The notes beneath the pieces are model-generated. The model saw only the letters and a program-made list of their open reading frames with translations. It did no database searches and was not told where the DNA came from. A stretch of 64,000 nt of DNA, from contig JAWPHD010011523.1 in NCBI GenBank assembly GCA_037043455.1, positions 1 through 64,000 on the forward strand. The letters are read 5' to 3'. Of the stretch, positions 23,505 to 35,612 are shown one piece after another (the stretch's first letter is position 1; each line of letters opens with the position of its first letter). The DNA is from Cyrtodaria siliqua. Lineage: Eukaryota > Mollusca > Bivalvia > Adapedonta > Hiatellidae. The translations under genes were made by a program, and so were the position numbers.

Positions 23505-24210
23505 CAGCAGAGACCACATAAGTAAAAGACGCAATTTATTGCATCAAATGACACATGTTTGTATGCAGAGACCATGTAAGATTGCATCAAACAACGCTAT
23601 AATGTTTGTATTGCAGAGACCATGTAAGATTGCATCAAACAATGCTATAATGTTTGTATTGCAGAGACCATTAAGTTTGCATCAAACAACACTATAGTAT
23701 TTGTGCATCTAACAACACTATACTGTTTGTATAGCAGAGACCATTAAGATTTCATCAAACAATACTATAATGTTTGTATAGCAGAGACCATGTAGGTAAG
23801 ATTGCATCAAACATGACTATAATGTTTGTATTGCAGAGACCATGTAAGATTGCATCAAACAATGCTATAATGTTTGTATTGCAGAGACCATTAAGATTGC
23901 ATCAAACAATGCTATAATGTTTGTATTGCAGAGACCATATAAGATTGCATAAAACAAGACTATACTGTTTGTATTGCAGAGACCATGTAAGATTGCATCA
24001 AACAAGACTATAATGTTTGTATTGCAGAGATCATGTAAGATTGCATCAAACAGCGCTATGTTTGAATTGCAGAGACCATTAAGATTGCATCAAACAACGC
24101 TATAATGTTTGTATTGCAGAGACCATGTAAGATTGCATCAAACAAGACTATAATGTTTGTATTGCAAGAGACCATGTAAAATTGCATCAAACAACGCTAT
24201 AATGTTTGAT
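23505..24210. repeat. About 48-bp minisatellite
   Basis: Units of GCAGAGACCATGTAAGATTG, CATCAAACAATGCTATAATG and TTTGTATT, roughly 14 copies with single-base variants (AAGACTAT for AATGCTAT and others). Confidence 0.9.
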
Positions 24211-24625
24211 CACAGAAGTAAAAGACACACCTTATTGTATCGAAGGACATGTGTTTGTATTACAGAGACCACATAAGTAAAAGACGCAATTTATTGCATC
24301 AAAAGACGTGTTTGTATTGAAGACCACATAAGTAAAATACATAATGTATTGCATCAAAGGACATGTGTTTGTGTTGTAAAGACCACGTAAGTAAACGACA
24401 CACTTAATTGCATCAAAGGACACGTTTTTGTATTGTAGAGACCACATAAGTAAAATACACACTTCACTGCATCAAAGGGCATGTGTTTGTATTGCAGATA
24501 CCACATAAGTAAAAAGACACACTTTATTGCATCAAAGGACATGTGTTTGTATTGCAGAGACCACATAAGTAAAATACACACTTCATTGCATCAAAGGGCA
24601 TGTGTTTGTATAATCAAAGGACACT
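24211..24625. repeat. About 60-bp minisatellite related to the previous array
   Basis: Units contain GCAGAGACCACATAAGTAAA, ACACACTTTATTGCATCAAA and GGACATGTGTTTGTATT. One such unit also opens the previous array (about 23512-23570), so the 48-bp form looks like a shortened derivative. Open frames here are repeat artefacts. Confidence 0.88.
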
Positions 24626-25530
24626 TGCATTATACACAGTACAGGCAACATGACTTATTGTATCAACATTTGATATAATAACTAATAGTGTGGATTCCGA
24701 GACAGAATCCAGGTCAGTGTGCTTATTAAGTTGTCAAATTTTATGTATGAAGTAGTTTTTATTTCGTGTAAATGAGAGTAACATTGTTGGTGTGCACGGG
24801 GTAAGACTTACAACTTAAATCCACATGGAAAAGAAGAGCACAGCCCAGCCAAATTCACAATTATTTTCATTCATGGAAAAAAGTCCTTCAATCTTTGGAT
24901 GAAGTATTTTCAAAAAAGTGTAAATGTGGGAAATCTTACTTACTTAAGAGTACAAGGTGAAAGTTAAACTTTTGGGAGAAAATGCTTAGGTTTAGAAGAA
25001 AACAAAGTTTGTAGAAATTCACTGAACATGTGTTGTTTATATTTTGTTTATTACAACCTTGACAGTATTTGCATCATTTTTGTTGGTTTGTTTGAGCAGA
25101 AATATATAATGGTTTTCTGTAGCAGATAATTAAGACAGATGGGAATGAAACATTATTGATCGGAGAAAAGTGAATGTTATCTTAGAAGGAAATTAATAGG
25201 AGTCGTGTCATGATATTATTATTACAAGTAGAATTTCTTTACTAAATTAAACCTTGATTATTTTATTTGTTGTTCACAGATTTATTTTCTAACTAGAATC
25301 TGTTTTAGGCTTCTTCTCTGTTTATTTATTACTTCTTTTTTGCACCTTTTAACAATGATGCTATATCAGGATGACACATGCTAGAAAACCTAAGAAACAT
25401 GCACTGCATTAACACTTCCATAACAAACTGTCAGTCCCCTTTTCTACTCCCTGCATATTAGAAGGTCTACAGTCTGCATGTCTAGTGGACAATATATGGA
25501 CAAAAATGGAAATGGGAAATTTAGCAGAGA
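24626..25530. other. Intron-like spacer, no feature seen
   Basis: AT-rich unique sequence. No exon, RNA gene or transposon end recognised. Confidence 0.5.
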
Positions 25531-25531
25531 A

Positions 25532-27295
25532 ATTAGGGCTTAATGATCCCGATAATAACATGGTCTGGTAGGTCTTAATGATCCCGATAATGGCACGGGA
25601 TAATGACATGGTCTGGTAGGGCTTAATGATCCCGATAATAACATGGTCTGGTAGGGCTTGAAGATCCCGATAATGACATGGTCTGGTAGGGCTTTATGAT
25701 CCCCATAATGACATGGTCTGGTAGGGCTTAATGATCCCGATAATGACATGGTCTGTAAGGCCTAATGATCCCGATAATGACATGGTCTGGTAGGGCTTAA
25801 TCATCCCGATAATGACATGGTCTGTTAGGGCTTAATGATCCCGATAATGACATGGTCTGGTAGGGCTTAATCATCGCGATAATGACATGGTCTGGTAGGG
25901 CTTAATGATCCCGATAATGACATGGTCTGGTAGGGCTTAATGATCCCAATAATAACATGGTCTGGTAGGGCTTAATGATCCCCATAATGACATGGTCTGG
26001 TAGGGATTAATGATCCCGATAATGACATGGTCTGGTAGGGCTTAATGATCCTGATAATAGCATGGTCTGGTAGGGCTTAATGATCGCGATAATAACATGG
26101 TCTGGCAGGGCTTTATGATCCCCATAATGACATGGTCTGGTAGGGCTTAATGATCCCGATAATGACATGGTCTGGTAGGGCTTAATGATCCCAATAATGA
26201 CATGGTCTGGTAGGGCTTAATGATCCCGATAATGACATGGTCTGGTAGGGCTTAATGATCGCGAAAATAGCATGGTCTGGTAGGGCTTAATGATCCCGAT
26301 AATGACATGGTCTGGTAGGGCTTAATGATCCAGATAATGACATGGTCTGGTAGGGCTTAATGATCCCAATAATAGCATGGTCTGGTAGGGCTTAATGATC
26401 CCGATAATAGCATGGTCTGGTAGGGCTTAATGATCCCGATAATGACATGGTCTGGTAGGGCTTAATGATCCCGATAATGACATGGTCTGGTAGGGCTTAA
26501 TGATCCCAATAATGACATGGTCTGGTAGGGCTTAATGATCCCGATAATGACATGGTCTGGTAGGGCTTAATGATCGCGATAATAGCATGGTCTGGTAGGG
26601 CTTAATGATCCCAATAATGACATGGTCTGGTAGTGCTTAATGATCCCAATAATGACATGGTCTGGTAGGGCTTAATGATCCCAATAATGACATGGTCTGG
26701 TAGGGCTTAATGATCCCGATAATGACATGGTCTGGTAGGGCTTAATGATCCCGATAATGACATGGTCTGGTAGGGCTTAATGATCCCAATAATGACATGG
26801 TCTGGTAGTGCTTAATGATCCCAATAATGACATGGTCTGGTAGGGCTTAATGATCCCGATAATGACATGGTCTGGTAGGGCTTAATGATCGCGATAATAG
26901 CATGGTCTGGTAGGGCTTAATGATCCCGATAATGACATGGTCTGGTAGGGCTTAATGATCCCGATAATGACATGGTCTGGTAGGGCTTAATGATCCCAAT
27001 AATAGCATGGTCTGGTAGGGCTTAATGATCCCGATAATAGCATGGTCTGGTAGGGCTTAATGATCCCAATAATGACATGGTCTGGTAGGGCTTAATGATC
27101 CAGATAATGACATGGTCTGGTAGGGCTTAATGATCCCGATAATAACATGGTCTGGTAGGGCTTTATGATCCCGATAATGACATGGTCTGGTAGGGCTTTA
27201 TGATCCCCATAATGACATGGTCTGGTAGGGCTTAATGATCCCCATAATGACATGGTCTGGTAGGGCTTAATGATCCCGATAATAACATGGTCTGG
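25532..27295. repeat. 35-bp minisatellite, about 50 copies
   Basis: Unit CTTAATGATCCCGATAATGA plus CATGGTCTGGTAGGG, a strict 35-bp period for most of 1.76 kb. Variant positions (CCGATAATGAC, CCAATAATAGC, GCGATAATAGC, CAGATAATGAC) recur in the same order in different parts of the array, a sign of segmental duplication inside it. Confidence 0.97.
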
Positions 27296-27820
27296 GCAGT
27301 GTAAGCTCTTTACAACAAATTGTTTTTCTAGGTGATTGAGATATTGTTTTTCTAGGTGATTGGTGCTTTACAAAATTCTACACAGCGTCAAGTCTGTAGT
27401 TGTACAGAACAAACGACTAACATTGCTTTTTATGCTACCTGATTATTTTGAAATGTGTTGATGTTTTCAATGGAATTAAAATTAATATTATCACATTATT
27501 ATATATGTAGATATTTCAGAGTTTTGCTAACAATCTTTTTTTTTTAACTTGCCTTAAAAAAATCTACTTTTATAAAATAAGTATGGTTGACATAGAAATT
27601 ATTTCTTTATGAAGCCTATGTATGTGCGAGTGTGTACACAAGTATTTTGTTTTAGGGAAAAAGGACTTTTTAAAATTATTTCTTTGTACACAACCAATGT
27701 TTTAAAAAGAAATAATTAAGTATCCTCATTAATGCTTATTTAAACAATATGTTTTTAATAAAGATTAAAGATTTTCTCTATTCCAGGTGTGCAATGTGAA
27801 GCTTTCCAATTACAGATCAA
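27296..27820. other. AT-rich spacer
   Basis: A short duplication of TTGTTTTTCTAGGTGATTG (about 27320 and 27344). Otherwise no feature. Confidence 0.5.
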
Positions 27821-27821
27821 C

Positions 27822-28078
27822 AGACTGACCATGCTCTGGACACCCCAAACTGACCATGCTCTGGTCACCCCAAACTGACCATGCTCTGGTCACCCCACAC
27901 TGACCATGCTCTTTTCACCCCAAACTGACCATGCTCTCAGGTCACCTCAAACTGACCATGCTCTGGTCACCTCAAACTGACAATACTCTGGTCGACCCAA
28001 GCTGACCATGCTCTGCATGTCACCCCAAACTGACTATGCTCTGGTCATCTCAAACTGACCATGTTCTGATCACCCCAA
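27822..28078. repeat. 25-bp minisatellite
   Basis: Unit ACTGACCATGCTCTGGTCAC plus CCCAA, about ten copies with small indels. Confidence 0.92.
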
Positions 28079-28178
28079 ATTGTTTCGAAAAGTAAAGAAC
28101 GATAAATTACTGACAAACAAACACATTGGTTTGCACATATATAACACACTTAACCCTTATACCAGAGAGCACTGTTAA

Positions 28179-29460
28179 ACAAGAGGTCAATGACCTTGAA
28201 GCTCTACTGATTGATTTTAATTTCAGGAAGTAGTCGCTACAGACTTGTTTTTTGAAAATCTATTTTTAACCGTGGCGGCCCTCTTGAATTTCCGGCCGAC
28301 CTGAAATTTTGCTAGGATCAATTAGACATTACGAGCAACATTCCTGTGAAGTTTCATGAAAATCCGTCAAGTAGTTTCAGAGGAGTAGTCGCTACAAGTT
28401 TTCATTATATAACTCTATGTAAACAAAGATGGCAGCTGGTAGCCATGTTTAACGTCAAATCAAAACGATTTTCGACAAGGACCAACATCATGTCATACTG
28501 ATCATTTTAGAAAAAGTCCCATATCAATATCTCTTATAGTTTTGAAGAAGTAGTCGCTACAAACTTATTTATTTTAAATCTATTTCTAGCTGTGGCGGCC
28601 ATCTTGAATTTCCGGCCGGCCTGAAATTTTTCTAGGATCAACTAGACATCAAGAGCAACATTCCTGTGAAGTTTCATGAACATCCGTCAAGTAGTTTTAG
28701 AGGAGTAGTCGCTACAAGTTTTTACTATTTAACTCTATGTAACCAAAGATGGCCACTGGCAGCCATGTTTAACGTCGAATCAAAATAATTTTCCACAAGG
28801 ATCAACATCATGTCATGCTGATCATTTTAAAAAAAAGTCCCATATCAATATCACTTATAGTTTTCAAGAAGTAGTCGCTACAAACTTATTTTTTAAAAAT
28901 CTATTTTTAGCTGTGACGGCCATCTTGAATTTCTGGCAGATCTGAAATTTTGCTAGGACCAATAAGACATCAAGAGCAACATTTCTGTAAAGTTTCATGA
29001 CAATCCGTCAAGTAGTTTCAGAGGAGTAGTCGCTACAAGTTTTTACTATATAACTCTATGTAAACAAAGATGGCCGCTGGCAGCCATGTTTAACGTTGAA
29101 TCAAAACGATTTTTGACAAGGATCAACATCATGTCATGCTGATCATTTTAGAAAAAGTCCCATATCAATATCACTTATAGTTTTCAAGAAGTAGTCGCTA
29201 CAAACTCTATATTTAGCTTTGGCGGCCATCTTGAATTTCACATCAACATGAATTTTTCTAGGATCAACTAGACTTTATGGGCAACATTTCTGTAAAGCTT
29301 CATGGATATCCATCCAGTAGTTTCAGAGGAGTTGTCGCTACAAATAAAAGTTTACGGACAGACGGACAGACGGACAGACGGTACAAATAAAAGTTTACGG
29401 ACAGACGGACGCCGCACCACGGCATAAGCTCTGCTGATCTCTGATCAGTAGAGCTAAAAA
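28179..29460. mobile_element. ACAAGAGGTCA element with about 320-bp internal units, copy 1
   Basis: The left end ACAAG is followed by the palindrome AGGTCAATGACCT (28184-28196) and AGCTCTACTGAT (28200-28211). The right end has the inverted partner ATCAGTAGAGCT (29444-29455), then AAAAA. The interior is about four diverged units with GAAGTAGTCGCTACAAAC, GGCGGCCATCTTGAATTTC, CAAGTAGTTTCAGAGGAGTA and CATCATGTCATGCTGATCAT, then GACGGACAGACGGACAG repeats near the right end. Other copies: 33591-34514 and 56806-58070. Confidence 0.88.
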
Positions 29461-29564
29461 GTGTAAACAATGTATCCAAATTGTATTGAATAAATCCAAA
29501 ACTAAATATATTTAAATCCTATAAAACTTTTTTCTGACACAGGAGCTGCGGAAATGTAGAGTAT

Positions 29565-29946
29565 AAAAAGAAATGTCAGTGTAAGTGACAAATGCCCCGA
29601 AGTGACCTTTGACCCGAGCCACGGACCTTTTTTTTGTGCACAACACGTCGTCTTATTGTGGTGAGCACTTGTGCCAAGTTATTTGAAAATCGCGAGTGTC
29701 CATGAATGTCAAAGTTATTAACCGGACAAGAAAGCACTTCATTTTGACTTTTGACCTCTAAGTTTGACCTTGACCTTGGAGCCACAGATCTGGATTTTGT
29801 GCGCGACACGTCATCTTGTTGTGGTGAGCAATTGTGCCAAGTTATTTGAAAATCTGTCCATTATTGTTCAAGTTATTTACCGGACATGATTGTACGGACG
29901 AACGGACGGTGCGACTACTATATGCCACCCTTCGGGGGGCATAAAA
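29565..29946. mobile_element. Short copy of the TGACCTTGACC element
   Basis: Left part GAAATGTCAGTGTAAGTGAC with ATGCCCCGAAGTG; right end CACCCTTCGGGGGGCATAAAA, whose CCCCGAAG/CTTCGGGG words pair as inverted repeats. About two internal units. The longer copy is at 34598-35612. Confidence 0.8.
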
Positions 29947-32010
29947 TCATTTCCAAAAATGTCTCTATATTACCTGAAAAACAAACATATTTACAAATCA
30001 ACACTCCACATCATTACTAATATAAAGCACAAATCAGAATATCTGTCCATGATGCATTAATAATAAATTATAGTATGGAGAACTGTTCCATTTCTGCAAT
30101 ACAGTAAGGTAATATTAGTACATATTTAACAAATTAAAAATATTTATCCATGATGCATTGAGAGTTATTTGAGATATACAATTTCTGTCATGTTACTAGT
30201 AGCACATTTTTAACAAATAATCTAGCCATGATGCATTGACAACTATATAATCAAACTGTAGTTTTATAGACTTAGAACATGTTTATTTAGGCTTCAACCT
30301 GAAGGTAATATTAGTAAGATTTGAAATTGTGTTTTGAAGAAATAAAATCATCAAACAACAACAATAACAAATTAAATGAAGCCCTTGGCAACCATTGTAG
30401 TTAAATATCCAGGTTCGTAAAGTACCACCAACGCAAAGTCTCCGGAACTGGCTTCTGATATGGCAATCTTATTAGCAATACAAAAATTGTGTAAAATGTC
30501 ATCCACAATAAAAACAGATCGATCCAATCAGAGTATCTTGGAAATTATAAGTGGTGTTTTCTCTGATGAGACGGGATTATCTCAATCTTGCAAAATACTA
30601 AAAATGTTGGTTAACACAATGAATACATTTGCAGAAGTATGTACATCTAAGTTTGTTAGTACATGCAAGCAAACCTTGTAGGTTCATTTACATACACTTT
30701 GCTCATCTTGTTCAAACTCCCATAAATGCCAGAACATGAAATTCTTTTTTTTCTGGATGTGCTAAGGAGTTTAAAATTGGATACAAAATTCCATTGAAAG
30801 TTATCCTGTTCACAACCTAAAATTCCCTTGTTTAATCATTATCAGGGGGAATAACTCTGTAACAATGCATTGATTTTGCTCATTATCAAATTGTATGAGT
30901 TCTTATTGTTCTTTTATGAATTCCTTATTGTAACATTTGACCTTGCAGTCAAATTTGATGAAAATCGTAATCTGTTTAGTATACTAAAGTTTTGTTCACA
31001 AGCTCCTTATTAAACTCCAACCTTCAAATCAAATTTGGTGAACATCGGTTACCATAAAACGTTATTGACAAGCTGAAATTCATTAGTTACTTTGGAACAT
31101 AGGCATCAATTTGGCCTATTTTTTAACTCACCTGAGATCTTATTAAAGCAAATAACCTTCGTGTCAAATTTTGAGAAAGTGTGTTCACTGTTCAAGCTGT
31201 AATTCTGTTGATGTTGTTTTCAATAATCAAGGTCAGTAACTCTGGAACACATCAATTTTCGCATTGTCAAAATCCTCATTTATCTTACTGAAGCAAATCT
31301 TTGTGTCAGCTTTGGTGAAAACTGGAATTCATTTACTAAAGTTATCAAGTTTTGCCCGGCAGTAACTCCGAAATGCATATTTCAATATTGCTGATTTAAT
31401 TGTTGGACTCATCCGAAATATTATAGAAACTTAAACATCCTCTCATATTTTGTGAAAATCTAAAAAGCGTTTATCAAAGTTATAGTGTTCACAACAAAAA
31501 GCTAACGACTGTATACATATTAATATTGGCAGTAGATTTATTTTGGCTATATTGGCGGTTAATGTCGGAAATGCCAAGATAAATACACCCTCAATATTAC
31601 TCCTACCAAGAAGCTTAATAAGACAATAAACAACCAACAGAAATGAATTGCCATTGATTTTAATTTCCATATACATGGCTAATTTACAAATAAGGGGGAG
31701 AACTAATTAATGCAGATGCAAGCAGTGATTTGCTGTTTATCATCTAATCCTATAATTGGCAATTGCTTTGAACAGTGAATAAATATACTTATATCTTTTT
31801 AAACCAGTGTTTTTTTATCATCATAATAGAAGTTTGACAGTATATTAATTATCACACCTTCAGTGACCTTTGTAAAATTATTAGCAATTACTGAGTGTTT
31901 AGTTTGACTTTTATTCAAATTGACAATGTAGGAAAAGTGAAAACCGTTCACCATCATAAATAGCGTTTCTCTGCTCTCTCAGTTTAACTATCAGGATCTA
32001 ACAATATCTT
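29947..32010. other. Intron-like spacer with an old dispersed repeat
   Basis: About 30840-31470 holds diverged recurrences of AACTCTG(T/G)AAC and AAATTTGGTGAACATCG-type text, probably an old composite repeat. A 50-codon open stretch on the minus strand at about 30378-30535 contains ASSGDFALVVLYEPGYL; I do not recognise it and see no splice sites that define it as an exon. Confidence 0.35.
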
Positions 32011-32110
32011 AATAATGAATGAATGAATGAATGGTGTTTTACAGCACCTCGACACATTAATAGGTCATATTGTGTGCAAAAAACGACGAAAGATGAAGAA
32101 ATTAAGTGTG
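32011..32110 (-). mobile_element. Solo 3' tail of the I-like LINE
   Basis: GAATGAATGGTGTTTTACAG, CGACACATTAATAGGTCAT and ACGACGAAAGATGAAGAAAT match the reverse complement of the LINE tail at about 2180-2260. This is an extremely 5'-truncated insertion. The open frames over it are not genes. Confidence 0.8.
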
Positions 32111-32900
32111 TGCCACAGTTATTTTATGATCACTTCGACTCCTACTACAATTCAAAGAACAGTTATTTCCCTTACGGGTATTTCAAAATTCGCCATTTTA
32201 AAGTTAAATGACAAATCTTGAAGGTAAAAATGAACGAAACAAAAAGAAGGTAAAAGTTTTCTTAATTTAAAAATATAATCACCACCAACAAATCCGTTTT
32301 CAAAAACGCCAAATTTTGCATCCGCCAAATAAAATCCGTATACAGTAACAGATTGACTTTTTACAGTTGTTCCCTATCATTTATATAATCCAAGTAGGTT
32401 CCACTCAGTCATCAGTTTGTAAACAGAGTTTGCCTATATCCACAAAACATTATCATAACTCAGTTTATATGTTATCAGAGTTATGCCCCTTTCCACAAAA
32501 ATTTAACTTGCAAACTAAAATGGGTCACACATTGCAAAGTAATTTGCCTGTGGTCATACAACTTTATTCAGTTGTTTCTTATCACTTATACAGTGAAAAG
32601 GCTCCTAAATGGGAAAATCGACAATCCCTAACAGTTGACATGTATTTGTACTTGATGAGTTCTCTGATCAAGTGTATAAGCCAGTCAACCGTGCAGCCGT
32701 CTGTGAAAAATGGCAAAAATTAGGCGGGGTGGAGTTGCTTTGTTGGTAAACAACTCGTCCCCTCTCTTATTTTCTCAAATTGTTATGTTTTGAACACAGT
32801 TTTGAATACATTAATAGAAAAAAGATTATCTAAAATGAACCTTTTTCACCGTTATCTGTAAACAAACAATCTGCAGGCATCGACAGGCACTTGGCACAGA
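32111..32900. other. Spacer, no supported gene
   Basis: A plus-strand frame of 118 codons (32367-32723) shows no family motif and has AT-driven composition. I leave it uncalled. Confidence 0.4.
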
Positions 32901-32904
32901 TTTG

Positions 32905-33265
32905 GTCTAGCTCTGTTTGCATATGTGCGCACCCAGGTTTGCATATTTGCACACCCTGCTTGCACATTTGCACACCCAAGTTTGCATATTTGCACACCCA
33001 AGTTTGCATATTTGCACACCTTCTTTGCAGAGTTGCACAACCAAGTTTGCAGATTTGTACACCCATTGAGTTTGCATATTTGCACTCCTGTTTGCATATT
33101 TGAACACCCATTGAGTTTGCACATTTGCACACCCTGCTTGCACATTTGCACACCAAAGTTTGCATATTTGCACACCCAAGTTTGCATATTTGTACACCCT
33201 CTTTGCTGATTTGCACACCTAAGTTTGCATATTTGCAAGCCCTCTTTGCAGATTTGTACACCCAA
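32905..33265. repeat. 24-bp minisatellite with 26/27-bp variants
   Basis: Unit CAAGTTTGCATATTTGCACA plus CC, about 15 copies, with CATTGAGTTTGCA insertions. Because many units are multiples of three, several overlapping frames on both strands stay open; they are artefacts. Confidence 0.92.
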
Positions 33266-33310
33266 GTCTTCAATTTCTACCTACGGTAATATACTATGAG
33301 TACTCCTTAA

Positions 33311-34535
33311 AGGGACACACGGCAATCTTGAAGTATTGAAATGGGTTTCTGTATTTTATATTCAGTATTATTTTTCCTTTTACCCTGGTTACATTTAAAT
33401 CAATCAAACTTTAAGTATTCACTATTTCGTCTTATTATACTATAAGTTTTAATATATTACTGGTGCAATAATATCAAAAATTAATAATATGCAAGAACAA
33501 ATGGCTTAATACAATTCTTATAATTAACATTAATGATTGAACAAATGCAATGTATGTAGAAAAACTAACGGGACGCTGCCAGTTTTTAAAACAGGAGGTC
33601 AATGACCTTGAAGCTCTACTGATTGATTTGTTTTTTGAAAAATTATTTTTAGCCGTGGCGGCCATCTTGAATTTCCAGCCGACCTGAAATTTTGCTAGGA
33701 TTAATTAGACATCAAGAGCAACATTCCTGTGAAGTTTCATGAAAATCTGTCAAGTAGTTTCAGAGGAATAGTTGCTATAAGTTTTCATTATATAACTCTA
33801 TGTAAACAAAGATGGCCGCTGACAGCCATGTTTAACATCGAATAAAAACGATTTTTGACAAGGACTAACATCATGTCATGCTGATCATTTTAGAAAAAGT
33901 CCCATATCAATATCACTTATAGTTTTCAAGAAGTAGTCGCTACAAACTTGTATTTTTAAAATCTATTTTTAGCCATGACAGCCATCTTGAATTTCCGGCC
34001 GACCTGAAATTTTGCTAGGATCAATTAGACATCAAGAGCAACATTCCTGTGAAGTTTCATGAAAATCCGTCAAGTAGTTTCAGAGGAGTAGTCGCTACAA
34101 GTATTTACTATATAACTCTATGTAAACAAAGATGGCCACTGGCAGCCATGTTTAACGTCGAATCAAAATAATGTTTGACTCTGATAACCATCATGTCATG
34201 CTGATCATTTTAGAAAAAGTCCCATATCAATATCACTTATAGTTTTCAAGAAGTAGTCGCTACAAACTTGTTTTTTAAAAACCTATTTTTAGATCTGGCG
34301 GCCATCTTGGATTTCACATCAACATGAATTTTTGCTAGGATCAACTAGACTTCATGGGCAACATTTCTGTAAAGTTTCATGAAAATCCATTCAGTAGTTT
34401 CAGAGGAGTAGTCGCTACAAAAAAAAAGTTTACGGACAGACGGACAGACAGACGGACGACGGACGCCGCACCACGGCATAAGCTCTGCTGATCTCTGATC
34501 AGTCGAGCTAAAAATCAAGATTGCCGGGTGTCCCT
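33311..34535 (-). mobile_element. TTAA-flanked MITE carrying a nested element
   Basis: TTAA at 33307-33310 and 34536-34539 flanks the inverted repeat AGGGACACACGGCAATCTTG / CAAGATTGCCGGGTGTCCCT. The MITE itself is about 302 bp (33311-33590 plus 34515-34535). The rest is the ACAAGAGGTCA-type element inserted close to the right end. The interior matches the second copy (45143-45466) in opposite orientation, for example CTTATAATTAACATTAATG here against CATTAATACTAATTATAAG there. TTAA targets fit piggyBac-like transposases (inference). Confidence 0.85.
33591..34514. mobile_element. ACAAGAGGTCA-type element, copy 2 (nested)
   Basis: Starts ACAGGAGGTCAATGACC (AGGTCAATGACCT at 33596-33608), then AGCTCTACTGATTGAT; ends CTGATCAGTCGAGCTAAAA. 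Three internal units and GACGGACAG repeats. Nested in the TTAA MITE, so it is the younger insertion. Confidence 0.87.
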
Positions 34536-34597
34536 TTAAATTACTTTTAATGCCTCATCTTATTTTGATTATTGCAAATGGATGATTCATAATATAA

Positions 34598-35612
34598 ACA
34601 AGAAATGTCACAGTAAGTGACAAATGCCCCCCGAAGTGACCTTTGACCTCTAAGTGTGACTTTAACCTTGGAGCCACAGACCTGGATTTTGTGCATGACA
34701 CTTCGTCTGGTTGTGGTGAGGACTTGTGCCAAGTTATTTGAAAATCCATCCAGGAATGTCAGAGTTATTGACCGGACACAATTTGTCCTTTGACCTCTAA
34801 GTGTGACCTTGACCTTGGGGCCACAGACCTGGATTTTGTGCGCGACACATCGTCTTGTTGTGGTGAGCACTTGTGCCAAGTTATTTGAAAATCCGTCCAG
34901 GAATGCCAGAGTTATTGACCGGACACAATTTGACCTTTGACCTCTAAGTGTGACCTTGACCTTGGAGCCACGGACCTGGATTTTGTGCGCGACATATCAT
35001 GTTGTTGTGGTTAGTACTTGTGCCAAGTAATTTGAAAATCCGTCCAGGAATGCCAAAGTTATTGACCGGACACAATTTGACCTTTGACCTCTAAGTGTGA
35101 CCTTAACCTTGGCGCCACGGACCTGGATTTTGTGCATGACACAACATGTTGTTGTGAGCACTTGTGCCAAGTAATATGAAAAATCCGTCCAGGAATGCCA
35201 GAGTTATTGACCAGACATGATTTGACATTTGGCCTCTAAGTGTGACCTTGACCTTGGAGCCCCGGACCTGGGTTTTGTGCATTGACATGTCGTGTTGTTG
35301 TGGTGAGCACTTTTGCCAAGTTATTTGAAAATCCGCTCAGGAATGCCAGAGTTATTGACCGGACACGATTTGACTTTAAACCTCTAAGTGTGACCTTGAC
35401 CTTGGAGCATCGGACCTGGATTTTGTGCGCGACACATCATCTTGTTGTGGTGAGCAATTGTGCCAAGTTATTTGAAAATCCGACCATTATTGTCAGAGTT
35501 ATTAACCGGACACGATTAATTGTACAGACCAACGAAGATCCTGACAGACTGATGGACTGACAGACGGACAGTGCGACTACTATATGCACCCCTTAGGGAG
35601 CAAAAAAACATG
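34598..35612. mobile_element. ACAAGAAATGTCAC element with about 148-bp units rich in TGACCT
   Basis: ACAAGAA then a hairpin TGTCACAGTAAGTGACA (34606-34622), then ATGCCCCCCGAAG. The right end is CACCCCTTAGGGAGCAAAAA, a decayed inverted partner. The interior is about six units, each with GACCTTGACCTTGGAGCCAC, GATTTTGTGCGCGACACATC, GTGCCAAGTTATTTGAAAAT and TTATTGACCGGACACAATTT. Each unit also holds TGACCT half-sites, several as TGACCTTTGACCT. Minus-strand frames here are repeat artefacts. Confidence 0.85.

Noticed and set aside
25532..27295. CRISPR-like regular repeats
   Set aside because: Units follow each other without unique spacers, and the DNA is animal.
32830..33273. Cys-rich repeat protein on either strand
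   Set aside because: Frames on both strands stay open from a 24-27-bp minisatellite.
34547..35560. Frames with KVKVTLRGQ repeats
   Set aside because: Translation of the 148-bp repeat units; stops and shifts between units.
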